Assembly: GCA_029844215.1 (NCBI GenBank) | Contig: JAQGDG010000264.1 | Coordinates: forward strand, 62,001 to 126,000 | From: Przewalskia tangutica | Lineage: Eukaryota; Streptophyta; Magnoliopsida; Solanales; Solanaceae | Direction: 5' to 3' | DNA: 64,000 nt | In this document: positions 36,011 through 47,190 of the stretch, piece after piece | Position numbering within the stretch: the stretch's first letter is position 1 | Layout of the letters: each line of letters starts with the position of its first letter | Program-made: the position numbers and the translations under genes | Notes under the pieces: generated by a model | The model's database searches: none | What the model saw: the letters and a program-made list of their open reading frames with translations, nothing else | Told to the model about the DNA's origin: nothing

Positions 36011-37261
36011 CCTCTGCCGCGGCCTGCCGGTCCGTGAGTACCCTGCCCTCCGGGGCGCATAACCACAGAAGAAGAGGAAGACCCAACAACTGATCCTGTC
36101 GGCTGCACCGTACCACCCATGCCGCCTCTAGACGGACAATCTCTCCTCAAATGGCCCTGCTGGCCACAAGAGTAACAAGCTCCCGGAGCCATGCGACACT
36201 CGCCCTGGTGAGACCTACCGCATCGAGCACACTGAGATGTGGGTGGTCTCGATCGGTGACGGTTTCTGCCTCCCTGAAACCCCGAAGTCCTGGAGCCCTG
36301 ACCTGCTCCTGAATGACCTGGCTGATCAGACCTCCTGCCAGAAAACCGTGAAGGAGCACTCTGTGCTGGCTGGAATGTGGACCTAGTCTGCTGCTGAGGT
36401 TGTCCGCCTCGAAAACTGCCCTGAGACCCTGCTGTCCTGAGTCAATCTGATCCTCCCTCTCTCTATCCTCTATCCCCTGCGCATACGCCTGCATCCTGGC
36501 AATGTCCATACCGGGCTGAAGAGCCACCCCCAAGCATGCAGTAATCATATGACGGTCTAGCCCCATCACATAACGATGAACTCTATCCGCCATGTCAGCT
36601 ACAATGGTGTGCGCATGCCTGGCCAAGGAGTCAAACTCCAGGCTGTACTCCCTGATAGTCCTCCCATTCTGCCTCAAGGTCAAGAATCTATCTACACGGG
36701 CTCTCCTCATCTCAGGAGGCAAAAAGTGATCCATGAAGGCCTCTGTAAACTCCTCCCAAACAGCTGGAAGAGTATCCTCACCTCTCGATAGCTCCCATGA
36801 CTCAAACCAGTTCAACGCAATATCGCGTAACCGGTAAGAGGCTAGCATAACAGACTCTGTCTCCGAAGCCCTAAGAACCTGCATAGTCCGATGTAGCTAC
36901 CGAATGAACTCCTGCGGATCCTCCTCAGACCTCGAACCATAAAACTCGGGCGGATGACAACCCAGAAAATCCAGAATCCATAAGCGCCGGCTCTGGGTTA
37001 GGCTGCTCACTGTCGCTTGCCTGCTACTAAAGCGGTCAATAACCGGATCTGCTCCGTAGTCTCTAAGCTTCGGCTCACGTGTGGGTGGAGGCTCGTGCGG
37101 AACCTCTGGAGCTCTGCGCCGCTCTCGGCTCACCGCTGGCGTGGCTGAACTCGCCGACCGCCTACTACCTCGGGCATATTCGTGCGAGTCCGTAACCCTC
37201 GAGTACCGCTAGCCGCTCTGCTGCTTGCCCTTGCCAGGCCACAGTGCGCCAGTGGAGGCAT
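36011..37261 (-). pseudogene. Gag of E (nearly open)
   Basis: Start at the ATG at 37261 (MPPL). The N-terminal part is broken (37261-36890). The frame 36884-36147 holds the capsid: ALNWFESWELSRGE, LPAVWEEFTEAFMDHFLPPE, LTLRQNGRTIREYSLEF, then MADRVHRYVMGLD. One zinc-knuckle pair follows (36240-36130), the second reading CYSCGQQGHLRRDC at residues 6-19 of the 36192 frame. About 415 codons in all. Gag assembles the particle and binds element RNA through the knuckles. The 36.2-36.8 kb stretch is the cleanest gag in the window. Confidence 0.88.
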
Positions 37262-37468
37262 AAGCATTTCATAAGAATAGGTTAGAGAGGATTCAACCTA
37301 ATAAGACAGCTCTACTGCACGATCTCAGAGAGAGAAGAATGAAAACCAATCCTAAATGTCCTGCAGCCTCCTGATTATAGATGTGGTGCACAACACAACG
37401 ATAATCAAGAATCTACTAGACACGGTATGTAGACACTTTCCGAGGACTAACTGCTCTGATACCACTTT
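37262..37468 (-). promoter_or_regulatory. E leader: intact PBS and hairpin
   Basis: PBS 37453-37464 reads TGGTATCAGAGC, a full 12-nt match to the initiator-Met tRNA 3' end, 4 nt from the LTR. Hairpin 37373-37406: 13-nt arms with two mismatches around TTGTGCAC. Confidence 0.9.
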
Positions 37469-37629
37469 TGTCACGATCCGACCGGGCGCGGCGGTGCCCT
37501 ACAGGCACCGTTCGGTATACATCAGAGAATAGCAGCGGAACATACACAACATACAACATATTTAGACAATAACATCACAGGCTAGCCGATAAGGCCGCCT
37601 TCCATAAAATACGCATAATCAAAAGCAAA
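37469..37629 (-). repeat. 5' LTR of E, U5 remnant
   Basis: 161 bp matching 11501-11665 of the E 3' LTR, from TGTCACGATCC to CAAAAGCAAA, then cut by array T. The continuation present at 11666 is not found right of T within the window. Confidence 0.85.
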
Positions 37630-37823
37630 TGTTATACCCCGTATTTCCAGAGTATGTATGCGAGGACGTACGTACGGATATTCAAACCCTAATTAGGTTA
37701 AGGATGGAATTGTGAACTTTCAACGGAAAAGATTCTGAACCTTGTGAAGGAAATTCTACGTTTTTAGTATTTTAACCGATTACGGATTTTTCCGAGAGAC
37801 GAAATATTTTGGACCAATAGGAG

Positions 37824-37839
37824 GGCGACATGTGTCACC
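37824..37839 (+). promoter_or_regulatory. Degenerate U3 palindrome
   Basis: GGCGACATGTGTCACC, the T form of the G-box-type palindrome in C; repeated in every T LTR. Confidence 0.45.
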
Positions 37840-38151
37840 CTTAGTTGGCATGGGTTGGACGAAAAAGGTGGCCTAGTGGACAAGGTCAAATGGTCAAGTC
37901 TTGGAAGATATTTTCTTTGGGTGAGTGGGGGTAGGTAGGGACGGTTTTGAGGGGCAAGTGGGAGGGCCTTGTTGGACGTTTTTGTGTGCTAGTGGAAGGC
38001 CACATGGCTCTTTGTTGTGGGGGACATATGTACCAATGTTGTGGTGGACATATGTCCCAATGTTGTGGTGGAAACTTGGTGGAAGACCTCACTTGAACAA
38101 GCTACCACATCTACACCCTCCATTTGTTTTAATCTTGGCCCTTGGTGGTTC

Positions 38152-38159
38152 TATAAATA
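38152..38159 (+). promoter_or_regulatory. TATA box of T LTR 1
   Basis: TATAAATA plus CCCCCC, followed by GACTTCTTCATCCAC, about 520 bp from the LTR start. Confidence 0.7.
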
Positions 38160-40908
38160 CCCCCCTCTTGTGCAAGACTTCTTCATCCACAAACACAACT
38201 TCCAAGTCTCAAAATCCCTCTCCCTCTTTGAGAAGCTCGCGTCCAAACACACCCCCTTCCTAGAAGATCTCGCGAACCCTCTTGATAGTTCTCGTCCCAC
38301 ACCCCTCTCCCTTAACCAAACTTTGTCCAAAAATTCCTGAACTCTTAAGTGTTCTTCCTTAGTGTATTAGGAAGATTATTAACCAAAGGTTAGAAAATAT
38401 TTCACACCCTAGCCCCTAAAGCCTCACCTTGGCCGAGAGTTGTGAGGACAAGAACCTTAGTGTTCTTCACTTGTTTAGGTTGGTCCTTGAGAAGGAGTTG
38501 GTTAGGAGCGTATAAGGGTTGCTTGGAGCGGGTTGGAGCGCACGGAGTAGGAGCTAAACGTTGCTCAGGATCGACATTAAATCTTGGATAATTTTGGGCT
38601 TATCGAGGTAAATATCCTTGTCCTTCTATTGTAATTAGAAATTACATACTGTAGTAGTATAGAAATGAGTATAAGATATATAGAAGGATGGTATAAGAGA
38701 AGAGAATTGAATCAGTACTTACATGGGAATTTGTATTTCTGATGAACTTGTGTAGTTTGTCGGGTAGGAAATTCTACCCAATTTTCCGTAGAATTAAGGA
38801 CCTTCGCTTAGAATATTCTCTGAGTAGTCTAGGCGTTAATAGACGTGTTGACTATTATAGGTTGATACTCTGCGCGCGACATATTCGACTTGGCAGGTGG
38901 ATTTCGCCGAGAAGGTATGTGATTCTTCCTATCCTCTTGAGCATGATATTTTAAAATAATATATATAGTACGGTAGACGTACGTGTGTTAACTGAACGTG
39001 GTTTTACTTCGATGTCTTTTGATTTGAGTTTTAAATAATAAGAAGCTTGAAGTATTTCAAAAGAATTAAGAATCGTTTGTGAAAGAAGAGTAATACTTGG
39101 TTTTAAAAGCTTAAGAGTTATACTAGCTTTATGGGAAGTTAGGTATAACGACTTAAGAGAAATAAAAGGAACGGTTTACTTAATTGTTTATGAAAGCCTT
39201 GTATTGATTTCGGAAATGAGAATAAGTATCGAACAAACCACTGCAGCGCTAATAAAGGAAAATGTATTGACTAATTAAGTATTATTAAAACGAGTAGAAA
39301 CCTCCATCTGCATAGAAGCTAAGATAAGACAAAATTGTATTACATTTCCTAGATCATGGCTGCTTTAATAAGATCATTAATAAACAAGTTTTGATTTTCT
39401 TAAAAATTTCAAAGTAAGAACTTGATTTATAAAAGACAAAGACTTGAAAAATTGAAGTGTTTTCATTTAAAAAGGAAGGCATGCTTTTGTCTTAAGTTGG
39501 TTCAAAAAGAAGGTAGGGAAATTGTTTTGGTTTACTTAAAAAGATAGTCACTCTATTTTGATACTACGGGTATCATGTGACTTTTTGTGAAAGAAGCGGA
39601 TCTTTTTAAAGAATTAATGTATGAAGTACTTTGGGGTTAAAAACCCGAACTTGTTGACATAAAATATAAAGTACCTTGTGTGAATAACTTGACTATGTTG
39701 TTTTGTGATAGCCTTGTAATACTTTCTTGTTGGTATGATAAGTAAACATGTTAGGATGCTACGTGTGTTAGTGTCTTGTGATGTTTGTGTAAAGGGGTTT
39801 CCCTTGATTGTGCTTATGTTGTTTAACGATAAGCCGTTATGTTAGTATTGTACCACTCACCTCTTGACATGATATACCGGGGGTTAAGCTGCCCCCCGAT
39901 GCGAGGGATGCCTCATGCGGGCCTAGGTGGCCTATGCGGAGCTACGAGTTCGAGGTTAGTGTGCGGGAATTACCTCATGCGGTCTATGTGGCCATGCGGA
40001 CTACGAGTCCAGGGATGATCGCGGGTTAGCTGCCCCGATCGCGAGAATACCTCATGCGGGCTATGTGTGGCTTTATGCGAGTGCGGTAAGTTCGAGTTAG
40101 GCGCGCACATTGATCTGAGGCGAGTGGCGGCCGATCATGTGGCGGTCTAGAAAGACCTCGTGATACAGTTTGATAGCATTGTTGGTACGGTGGGTTCTAG
40201 TAGTCGGTTATGCCTTCATACTTACCCCGTACGGTTTTATTAGGACACAGGTGGGACCTGGTGTTCATGTGTATTCCTTGGTGATGTTATATCATGGATC
40301 GCGGTGAGGAAGGAATTCCGCATGCGTATCGATATTGTGGGCATGAGACCCATGGTTATATTTGAGTGATGACTTTAAGCGGCGTGAGTCACGACTTGAC
40401 ATATTTGCACCTATTGTGTATTGGAAATTGGTTATCATATATGTCTTCTGTTTTATATAGACTATTATGATTTCATTTATAGTATTTTTCAGTTTCACAT
40501 ACTTGGTACTGTTATCGACCTCGCCCGGGGTGCGTTCATTCCGCAGTAGAAGTACACCGATTATTGATCCTCGCTCATAGGGTCACGATTCAGCATTTTA
40601 GGAAGCTCCGTTTCTCGGAGGCTTATCGTAGTATAGTCCCTGTCATTGTAGGTACTTACATTCGGGGTATGGCGGGCCACCCGCCATTGTTGTTATAACA
40701 TTCTTAAGTGCAGTAATCTTGTTTGGGCAGGGCTTGTAAAAGGGATGTAACTGTTCAAATGTTTATATATATATATGCCGAAAGGCAACTTTTCTCAGAT
40801 AAACTGTTTCTCACTTCATGTCTTGTTTTATATTCCGCTGGTTACTCTGATGTATGTCTACTTGGGTGCCCGGGTAAGGCACCGATCCACGCCCGGTTGG
40901 TCGTGACA

Positions 40909-41115
40909 AAAGTGGTATCGAGCGATTAATCCTCGAAAGTGTCTCTGAGACCGTATCTAGTAGAGTCTTGATTATCGGTGTGTTGTGCACCACACCAATA
41001 ATCAGGAGGCTATAGGATATTTAGGATTGGTTTCTATTCTTCTCACTCTGAGATCGTGCCTTAGAGTTGTGTTATAAGTTGGACCCCTCTAACGTATTTC
41101 TTTCCCTTACCAGTT
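40909..41115 (+). promoter_or_regulatory. T unit 1 leader: PBS and hairpin
   Basis: PBS at 40913 reads TGGTATCGAGCG. Hairpin 40970-41003 has arms GATTATCGGTGTG and CACACCAATAATC (one mismatch) and loop TTGTGCAC. Confidence 0.85.
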
Positions 41116-42091
41116 ATGCCTCCGCAGCGCAACCCGGGCGAAGGGTAAAGCGGCGAGAGCTGCAAGTAAATCTGAGAGGTTACGAGGCACGAGCCCAATC
41201 ATCACGAGGTGGTGCTTTATTCGGGAGTTCTGCGGCGTCGCCCGGCCAAAGAGTTTGCACGGCAGCGATTCTTCTGCGGCCATGATATCTGGACCTTCAG
41301 TTCCACGACCAGTAGCAGAAAGTATGGATTGCAAAGAGACGACCCTGTTACTAGCTAGGGATTTAGCAACCAGAGAGTATATTATGTACCGATTTATCAC
41401 GGGTCTTGATGATTATCTAAGAGAGGGTTGTGGAAGAGTAGCTCTTCAGTCAGACATGAGCATGACCTGCGTACGGGCTTATGCGCAGCAGGCCGAGAAA
41501 CGTAGGGATCGACGGGTTTACCAAGATCAGCAGAAGAGGCGGTCGCGAGGTCCTTTGGTAACTTTTGGCGAATCACGCGGCCGATGGATATGCACCTCCG
41601 ATGCAGTGGTCCTCGCGAGTTCGGGGCGTTGGGGTATGCAGAGTTGGTCGAGCTCGGGGCTTCGTTCACAGTACACGTAGGTTCCGGCCGGATTGATTTT
41701 CCTCGGTGTTCGCAGTGTGGCGTAAATCCCGGAATGTCGTCTTTGTTGGTGCTTGTTTTACTGCGGCCGTCGGGCCGTGTGCGAAAAGAATGTTCAAGTA
41801 GGAGGGAGACAAGTAGGAGGACTCAGCCTACCAGATTAGTTGCGGATTCAGTGGTTCGGAGAGGAAGGGGTGTTAGCCAGAGGAGGCCACCCCCACCTCG
41901 GTGTGGCCGTTGTGGTAGGTGTCATTGTGGGGAGTGTCGTACTTCTTGGCGACTTGTTATGCTTGCGGCACGGGGCCATTTGCGAGGAATTGTCAGGCCA
42001 GGTGGCGCGGATGTAGAGACTCGACGCCGAGGATCAGTGGCTAGTTCATCACCTTCCCTAGCTATGCGCCCAACGGGGCAGGATTGATTAG
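41116..42091 (+). pseudogene. Gag of T unit 1 (frame-broken)
   Basis: ATG at 41116. N-terminal part frame-broken; the open stretch 41255-41680 includes MISGPSVPRPVAESMDCKE, REYIMYRFITGLDDYLREG and VRAYAQQAEKRRDRR (end of capsid). Two zinc-knuckle pairs follow (from about 41707 and about 41898), both disrupted here. The equivalents of the PPEMRR capsid segments of E are absent, so the capsid is shorter than in E. It ends at TGATTAG near 42091. Confidence 0.75.
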
Positions 42092-42629
42092 AACGACAAA
42101 GGGGAGTGAAGCAGTAGATACAGGTATATCCTTAACCCTCTAGAGATTAGTATGTGTGATAAGATGAGTATATCTTAAGTGTTATGTTCAGATAGCATTG
42201 TGTTAATTGTGATTAGAAATCATGGTTAGTTAAAAGGGTAAGGTTTTGGATAGGGAAAGTGTGAGCTTTAGAGTTTTATACGTGGAGACCTTAGAGGCGA
42301 GGCCATCTTGAGTAAAAGATTTATTTTTATGTTCGACCCTTATCGGAGTGCATAGTATACGCGAGATATATTTGTGGGATAAGTCCCTGAGTAGTGTGAA
42401 ATGAAAGAGGGTAGTTGAGCTAAGAAGACCACTGGGTTTCGTGACTTGATGGTGAGATTGTTCGGATCGGAAGCGAGAGCTTAGCGCAAAATGTGTCGGG
42501 TTGAGGCGGGTTGCGGTCAACCCGCAACCCGGTTTGAAGTAAGGAAAAATTATGGTGGTCCGCTTTGTGATAAGTCACGGGTGTTAGGTCCAAGTTTAGT
42601 TAACCATAAACGAGTCCGTGGATGCGTTC
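42092..42629 (+). other. Noncoding block of T unit 1
   Basis: Aligned with C and D blocks (see 19265). It contains a GGTTGCGG...CCCGCAACC hairpin near 42509-42530, with one G lost in this copy. Confidence 0.7.
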
Positions 42630-43453
42630 GACGATGGTCGGGCGATGAGGTCAACCCATCTTGTCTTTCATCGAATTGTTTACTCGGCAGGTTATGCGAG
42701 ATGTTATATATCGGGAAGATTGTAAGACCGCAGGGTTCCTACTTTACTTATGACGGTGGAGCCAGTTCGACTATTTATTTTATGGAGGTTTTACCAGCGG
42801 GGTTAGGAGCTCGGTGAGTCTCGATGTGCATTTACCCTCGGGCCGGTGTTTTGATTTCAGGAGTAGCAGTGAGGATTATGTGCCTCTTGTTGAGTGAGTA
42901 TTATAATAGCTACCATTTCAGTTTTCGGATGTCGCCTTATGAAGCCTTGTATGGGCGGAAGTGTAGGTTGCCGGTCGATTGGTTCGATGTTGGCAAGGTT
43001 CAGATAGTTGGTCCACTTGATTCAACAGGATGTGGATAGAGTGAAGCTTATCCAGGAGAGGTTATTGGCAGCTCAGAGTCAACAGAAGTCATGCGGATAA
43101 TCGATGTCGACACTTGGAGTTCAGATTGACGGTGGGTTTTCTTGAAGGTACCACCCCGGAAGGCGTGCGAGATTTGGAAAGCGGGAAACTTAGCGAGGTA
43201 CCTTGAGCGTTTTGGATCATTTGGAGAATAGGCGGGTTGCACTATAAGTTATCTTTGTCGTCCGACGTAGGAGGCAGTACGTCCGGTCTTTCATATTGCT
43301 ATGTTCGGAAAAGTATCGGAGATCCATCCAGAGTGTTCCCGGTTAATGATTACCAAGTTGGAGATAGTAACCACGAGATTTTGGCGAAGCAATAACAAAA
43401 TGTGGTAAGGTTATCATGAAGATTTCTAGTGTGCGAGGAGGGTGCGGCGAGTA
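42630..43453 (+). pseudogene. Integrase C-terminal half, T unit 1
   Basis: Starts in the integrase core just before the second catalytic Asp region (about 42650-42790; reading disrupted in this copy), then SEYYNSYHFSFRMSPYEALY and GRKCRLPVDWFDVGKVQIVG (42890-43039), then the C-terminal fold with SIGDPSRVFPVN (about 43310-43345). The chromodomain that follows in E and F is not recognisable: after DYQVG the frame reads unrelated sequence to the stop. The zinc finger and first catalytic residue are missing, so no active integrase is possible. Confidence 0.75.
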
Positions 43454-43715
43454 AGGAAAAGTGAACATGTGTTAAGAGAAAAGAAGCGATCATTTCTTTT
43501 GTGAAGTGAAAGGTGCGAAGGGAGTATCTTTTAGCCCTTGGGTGGGAGCTTTTGGGATGATAGAGGTGATTCCTCGTGGACTTGGGTTTAATTATTTGCG
43601 CGTGTTGTAATGTGGCCATGTGTGGCATTTGAAAACTGTTTAAGTTATGAGGAACTTTATCGTTATTTGTCTTGAGAAAGAACATTCGGGACGAATGTTT
43701 CTAAGGAGGGGAGAA
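43454..43715 (+). other. 3' noncoding, hairpin and polypurine tract, T unit 1
   Basis: 3' untranslated part shared with D (GGTGCGAAGGGAGTAT, CATGTGTGGCAT), the AACATTCG/CGAATGTT stem at 43681-43699 and tract AAGGAGGGGAGAA at 43703-43715 touching LTR 2. Confidence 0.85.
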
Positions 43716-46700
43716 TGTTATACCCCGTATTTCCAGAGTATGTATGCGAGGACGTACGTACGGATATTCAAACCCTAATTAGGTTAAGGATGGAATTGTG
43801 AACTTTCAACGGAAAAGATTCTGAACCTTGTGAAGGAAATTCTACGTTTTTAGTATTTTAACCGATTACGGATTTTTCCGAGAGACGAAATATTTTGGAC
43901 CAATAGGAGGGCGACATGTGTCACCCTTAGTTGGCATGGGTTGGACGAAAAAGGTGGCCTAGAGGACAAGGTCAAATGGTCAAGTCTTGGAAGATATTTT
44001 CTTTGGGTGAGTGGGGGTAGGTAGGGACGGTTTTGAGGGGCAAGTGGGAGGGCCTTGTTGGACGTTTTTTTGTGCTAGTGGAAGGCCACATGGCTCTTTG
44101 TTGTGGGGGACATATGTACCAATGTTGTGGTGGACATATGTCCCAATGTTGTGGTGGAAACTTGGTGGAAGACCTCACTTGAACAAGCTACCACATCTAC
44201 ACCCTCCATTTGTTTTAATCTTGGCCCTTGGTGGTTCTATAAATACCCCCCTCTTGTGCAAGACTTCTTCATCCACAAACACAACTTCCAAGTCTCAAAA
44301 TCCCTCTCCCCCTTTGAGAAGCTCTCGTCCAAACACACCCCCCCTTCCTAGAAGATCTCGCCGAACCCCCCCCCCCCCTCTTGATAGTTCTCGTCCCACA
44401 CCCCTCTCCCTTAACCAAACTTTGTCCAAAAATTCCTGAACTCTTAAGTGTTCTTCCTTAGTGTATTAGGAAGATTATTAACCAAAGGTTAGAAAATATT
44501 TCACACCCTAGCCCCTAAAGCCTCACCTTGGCCGAGAGTTGTGAGGACAAGAACCTTAGTGTTCTTCACTTGTTTAGGTTGGTCCTTGAGAAGGAGTTGG
44601 TTAGGGCGTATAAGGGTTGCTTGGAGCGGGTTGGAGCGCACGGAGTAGGAGCTAAACGTTGCTCAGGATCGACATTAAATCTTGGATAATTTTGGGCTTA
44701 TCGAGGTAAATATCCTTGTCCTTCTATTGTAATTAGAAATTACATACTGTAGTAGTATAGAAATGAGTATAAGATATATAGAAGGATGGTATAAGAGAAG
44801 AGAATTGAACTGTACTTACATAGATTTGTATTCTGATGAACTTGTGTAGTTTGTCGGGTAGGAAATGCTACCCAATTTTCCGTAAATTAAGGACCTTCGC
44901 TTAGAATATTCTACGAGTAGTCTAGGCGTTAATAGGCGTATTTGACTATTATAGGTTGATACTCTGCGCGACATATTCGACTTGGCGGTGGATTTCACGA
45001 GAAGGTATGTGATTCTTCCTATCCTCTTGAGCATGATATTTTAAAATAATATATATAGTACGGTGAGCGTCGTGTGTTAACCGAACGTGGTTTTACTTCG
45101 ATGTCTTTTGATTTGAGTTTTAAATAATAAGAAGCTTGAAGTATTTCAAAAGAATTAAGAATCGTTTGTGAAAGAAGAGTAATACTTGGTTTTAAAAGCT
45201 TAAGAGTTATACTAGCTGTATGGGAAGTTAGGTATAACGACTTAAGAAATAAAAGGCAGTTTACTTAATTGTTTATGAAAGCCTTGTATTGATTTGGAAA
45301 TGAGAATAAGTATCGAACAAACCATCTGCGGCTTAATAAAGGAAAATGTATTGACTAATTAAGTATTATTAAAACAGTAGAAACCTCCATCCGCATAGAA
45401 GCTAAGATAAGACAAAATTGTATTACATTTCTAGATCATGTCGCTTTAATAAGATCATTAATAAACAAGTTTTGATTTTCTTAAAAAGTTCAAAGTAAGA
45501 ACTTGATTTATAAAAGACAAAGACTTGAAAAATTGAAGTGTTTTCATTTAAAAAGGAAGGCATGCTTTTGTCTTAAGTTGGTTCAAAAGAAGGTAGGAAA
45601 TTGTTTTGGTTTACTTAAAAGATAGTCACTCTATTTTGATACTACGGTATCATGTGACTTTTGTGAAAAAGCGGATCTTTTAAAGAATTAATGTATGAAG
45701 TACTTTGGGGTTAAAAACCCGAACTTGTTGACATAAAATATAAAGTACCTTGTGTGAATAACTTGACTATGTTGTTTTGTGATAGCCTTGTAATACTTTC
45801 TTGTTGGTATGATAAGTAAACATGTTAGGATGCTACGTGTGTTAGTGTCTTGTGATGTTTGTGTAAAGGAGTTTCCCTTGATTGTGCTTCTGTTGTTTAA
45901 CGATAAGCCGTTATGTTAGTATTGTACCACTCACCTCTTGACATGATATACCGGGGGTTAAGCTGCCCCCCAATGCGAGGGATGCCTCATGCAGGTCCAG
46001 GGGACCTATGCGGAGCTACGAGTTCGTGTTAGTGTGCGGGGAATTACCTCACGCGGTCTATGTGGCCACGCGACTACGAGAGTCCAGGGAGATGCGCGAG
46101 TTAGCTGCCCCGATGCGAGAATACCTCATGCGGGCCTATGTGTGGCCTATCGGGCTGCGGTAAGTTCCAGATTAGACGCACATCGACATCGGGGCGAGTG
46201 GCGGCCGATCATGTGGCGGTCTAGAAAGACCTCGTGATCTGATTTGATAGCATTGTTGGTACGGTGGGTTCTAGTAGTCTGCTATGCCTTCATACTTACC
46301 GTCACGGTTTATTAGGACACAGTGGGACCTGGTGTTCATGTGTATTCCTTGGTGATGTTATATCATGGACTGCCGGCAGTGAGGAAGGAATTCCACGGGC
46401 ATGACTGATATTGTGGGCATGAGACCCACGGTTATATTTGAGCGATGACTTTAGGCGTGAGTCCACGACTTGACATGATTGCTTACCTATTGTGTATCGT
46501 AAATTGGTTATCATATATGTCTTCATTTTATATAGACTATTATGATTTCATTTCTGATATTTTTGATTTCACATACTTGGTACTGTTGTCTTGACCTCGC
46601 CCTTGCGTTCATTCCGCAGGTAGAGGTACACCAGTTATTGATCCTCGCTCATAGGGTCACAGTTCAGCATTTTGGGAAGCTCCGTTTCTCCGGAGGCTTA

Positions 46701-46988
46701 TCTGTGGTATAGTCCCCTGTCATTGTAGGTACTTACATTCAGGGGTATGGCGGGGCCCTGTCCCGCCATTGTTGTTATAACATTCTTAGAGGTCTGTAGT
46801 ACTGTTTTGGGCAGGGCTTGTAAAAGGGATGTAACTGTTCAAATGTTTATATATATATATGCCGAAAGGCAACTTTTCTCAGATAAACTGTTTCTCACTT
46901 CATGTCTTGTTTTATATTCCGCCGTTACTCGATGTATGTCTACTTGGGTGCGGGTAAGGCACGATCACGAGCGGGTTCGGTCGTGACA
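43716..46988 (+). repeat. T LTR 2 (3273 bp)
   Basis: Shared between units 1 and 2. TATA 44238-44245, stem-loop 46747-46769, a 13-C run at 44366-44378 where LTRs 1 and 3 have 2-3 C. Minisatellite slot about 45980-46180. Confidence 0.92.
44238..44245 (+). promoter_or_regulatory. TATA box of T LTR 2
   Basis: TATAAATA in the same setting as 38152. Confidence 0.7.
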
Positions 46989-47190
46989 AAAGTGGTATCG
47001 AGCGATTAATCCTCGAAAGTGTCTGCATCGTATCTAGTAGAGTCTTGATTATCGGTGTGTTGTGCACCACCAATAATCGTGAGGCTATAGGATATTTAGG
47101 ATTGGTTTCTATTCTTCTCACTCTGAGATCGTGCCTTAGAGGTGTGTTATAAGGTGGACCCCTCTAACGTATTTCTTTCCCTTACCAGTT
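46989..47190 (+). promoter_or_regulatory. T unit 2 leader: PBS and hairpin
   Basis: PBS at 46993 reads TGGTATCGAGCG; hairpin 47047-47078 has lost two bases of one arm but keeps GTGCAC. Confidence 0.8.

Larger units (their letters stand above)
11501..37629 (-). mobile_element. E: Ty3/gypsy Tekay-type element with full gag-pol, split by C and D
   Basis: A minus-strand element: 3' LTR (11501-14284 plus 23725-23907), polypurine tract, integrase with chromodomain (24061-24535), then after D integrase core, RNase H, RT, PR, gag, leader with intact PBS, and the start of the 5' LTR (37469-37629). Removing C and D leaves a 3' LTR of about 2.97 kb and an internal region of about 5.0 kb, normal for a chromovirus. 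The 5' LTR is cut by array T. E itself lies in G gag. Confidence 0.85.
37630..40908 (+). repeat. T LTR 1 (3279 bp)
   Basis: From TGTTATACCCCGTATTTCC to GGTCGTGACA. TATA at 38152-38159, minisatellite slot at about 39890-40130, stem-loop near 40670. Many CNG sites are scrambled relative to LTRs 3 and 4. Confidence 0.92.

Noticed and set aside
11501..37629. Envelope gene or retrovirus-like element
   Set aside because: The space between integrase and polypurine tract in E and F is only about 150 bp and noncoding.
37925..38340. 107-146 codon ORFs repeated in each T LTR (also at 44011, 50128, 56240)
   Set aside because: They cross the TATA box and U3/R region of LTRs; conservation follows from copy identity, and frames differ between copies.
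42092..42629. Host gene fragment captured by T
   Set aside because: No sustained frame or splice pattern; the block is shared by C and D, so it belongs to the element lineage.
44366..44378. 13-C run as a structural element
   Set aside because: LTRs 1 and 3 have two to three C at this place, so homopolymer or consensus error is more likely.
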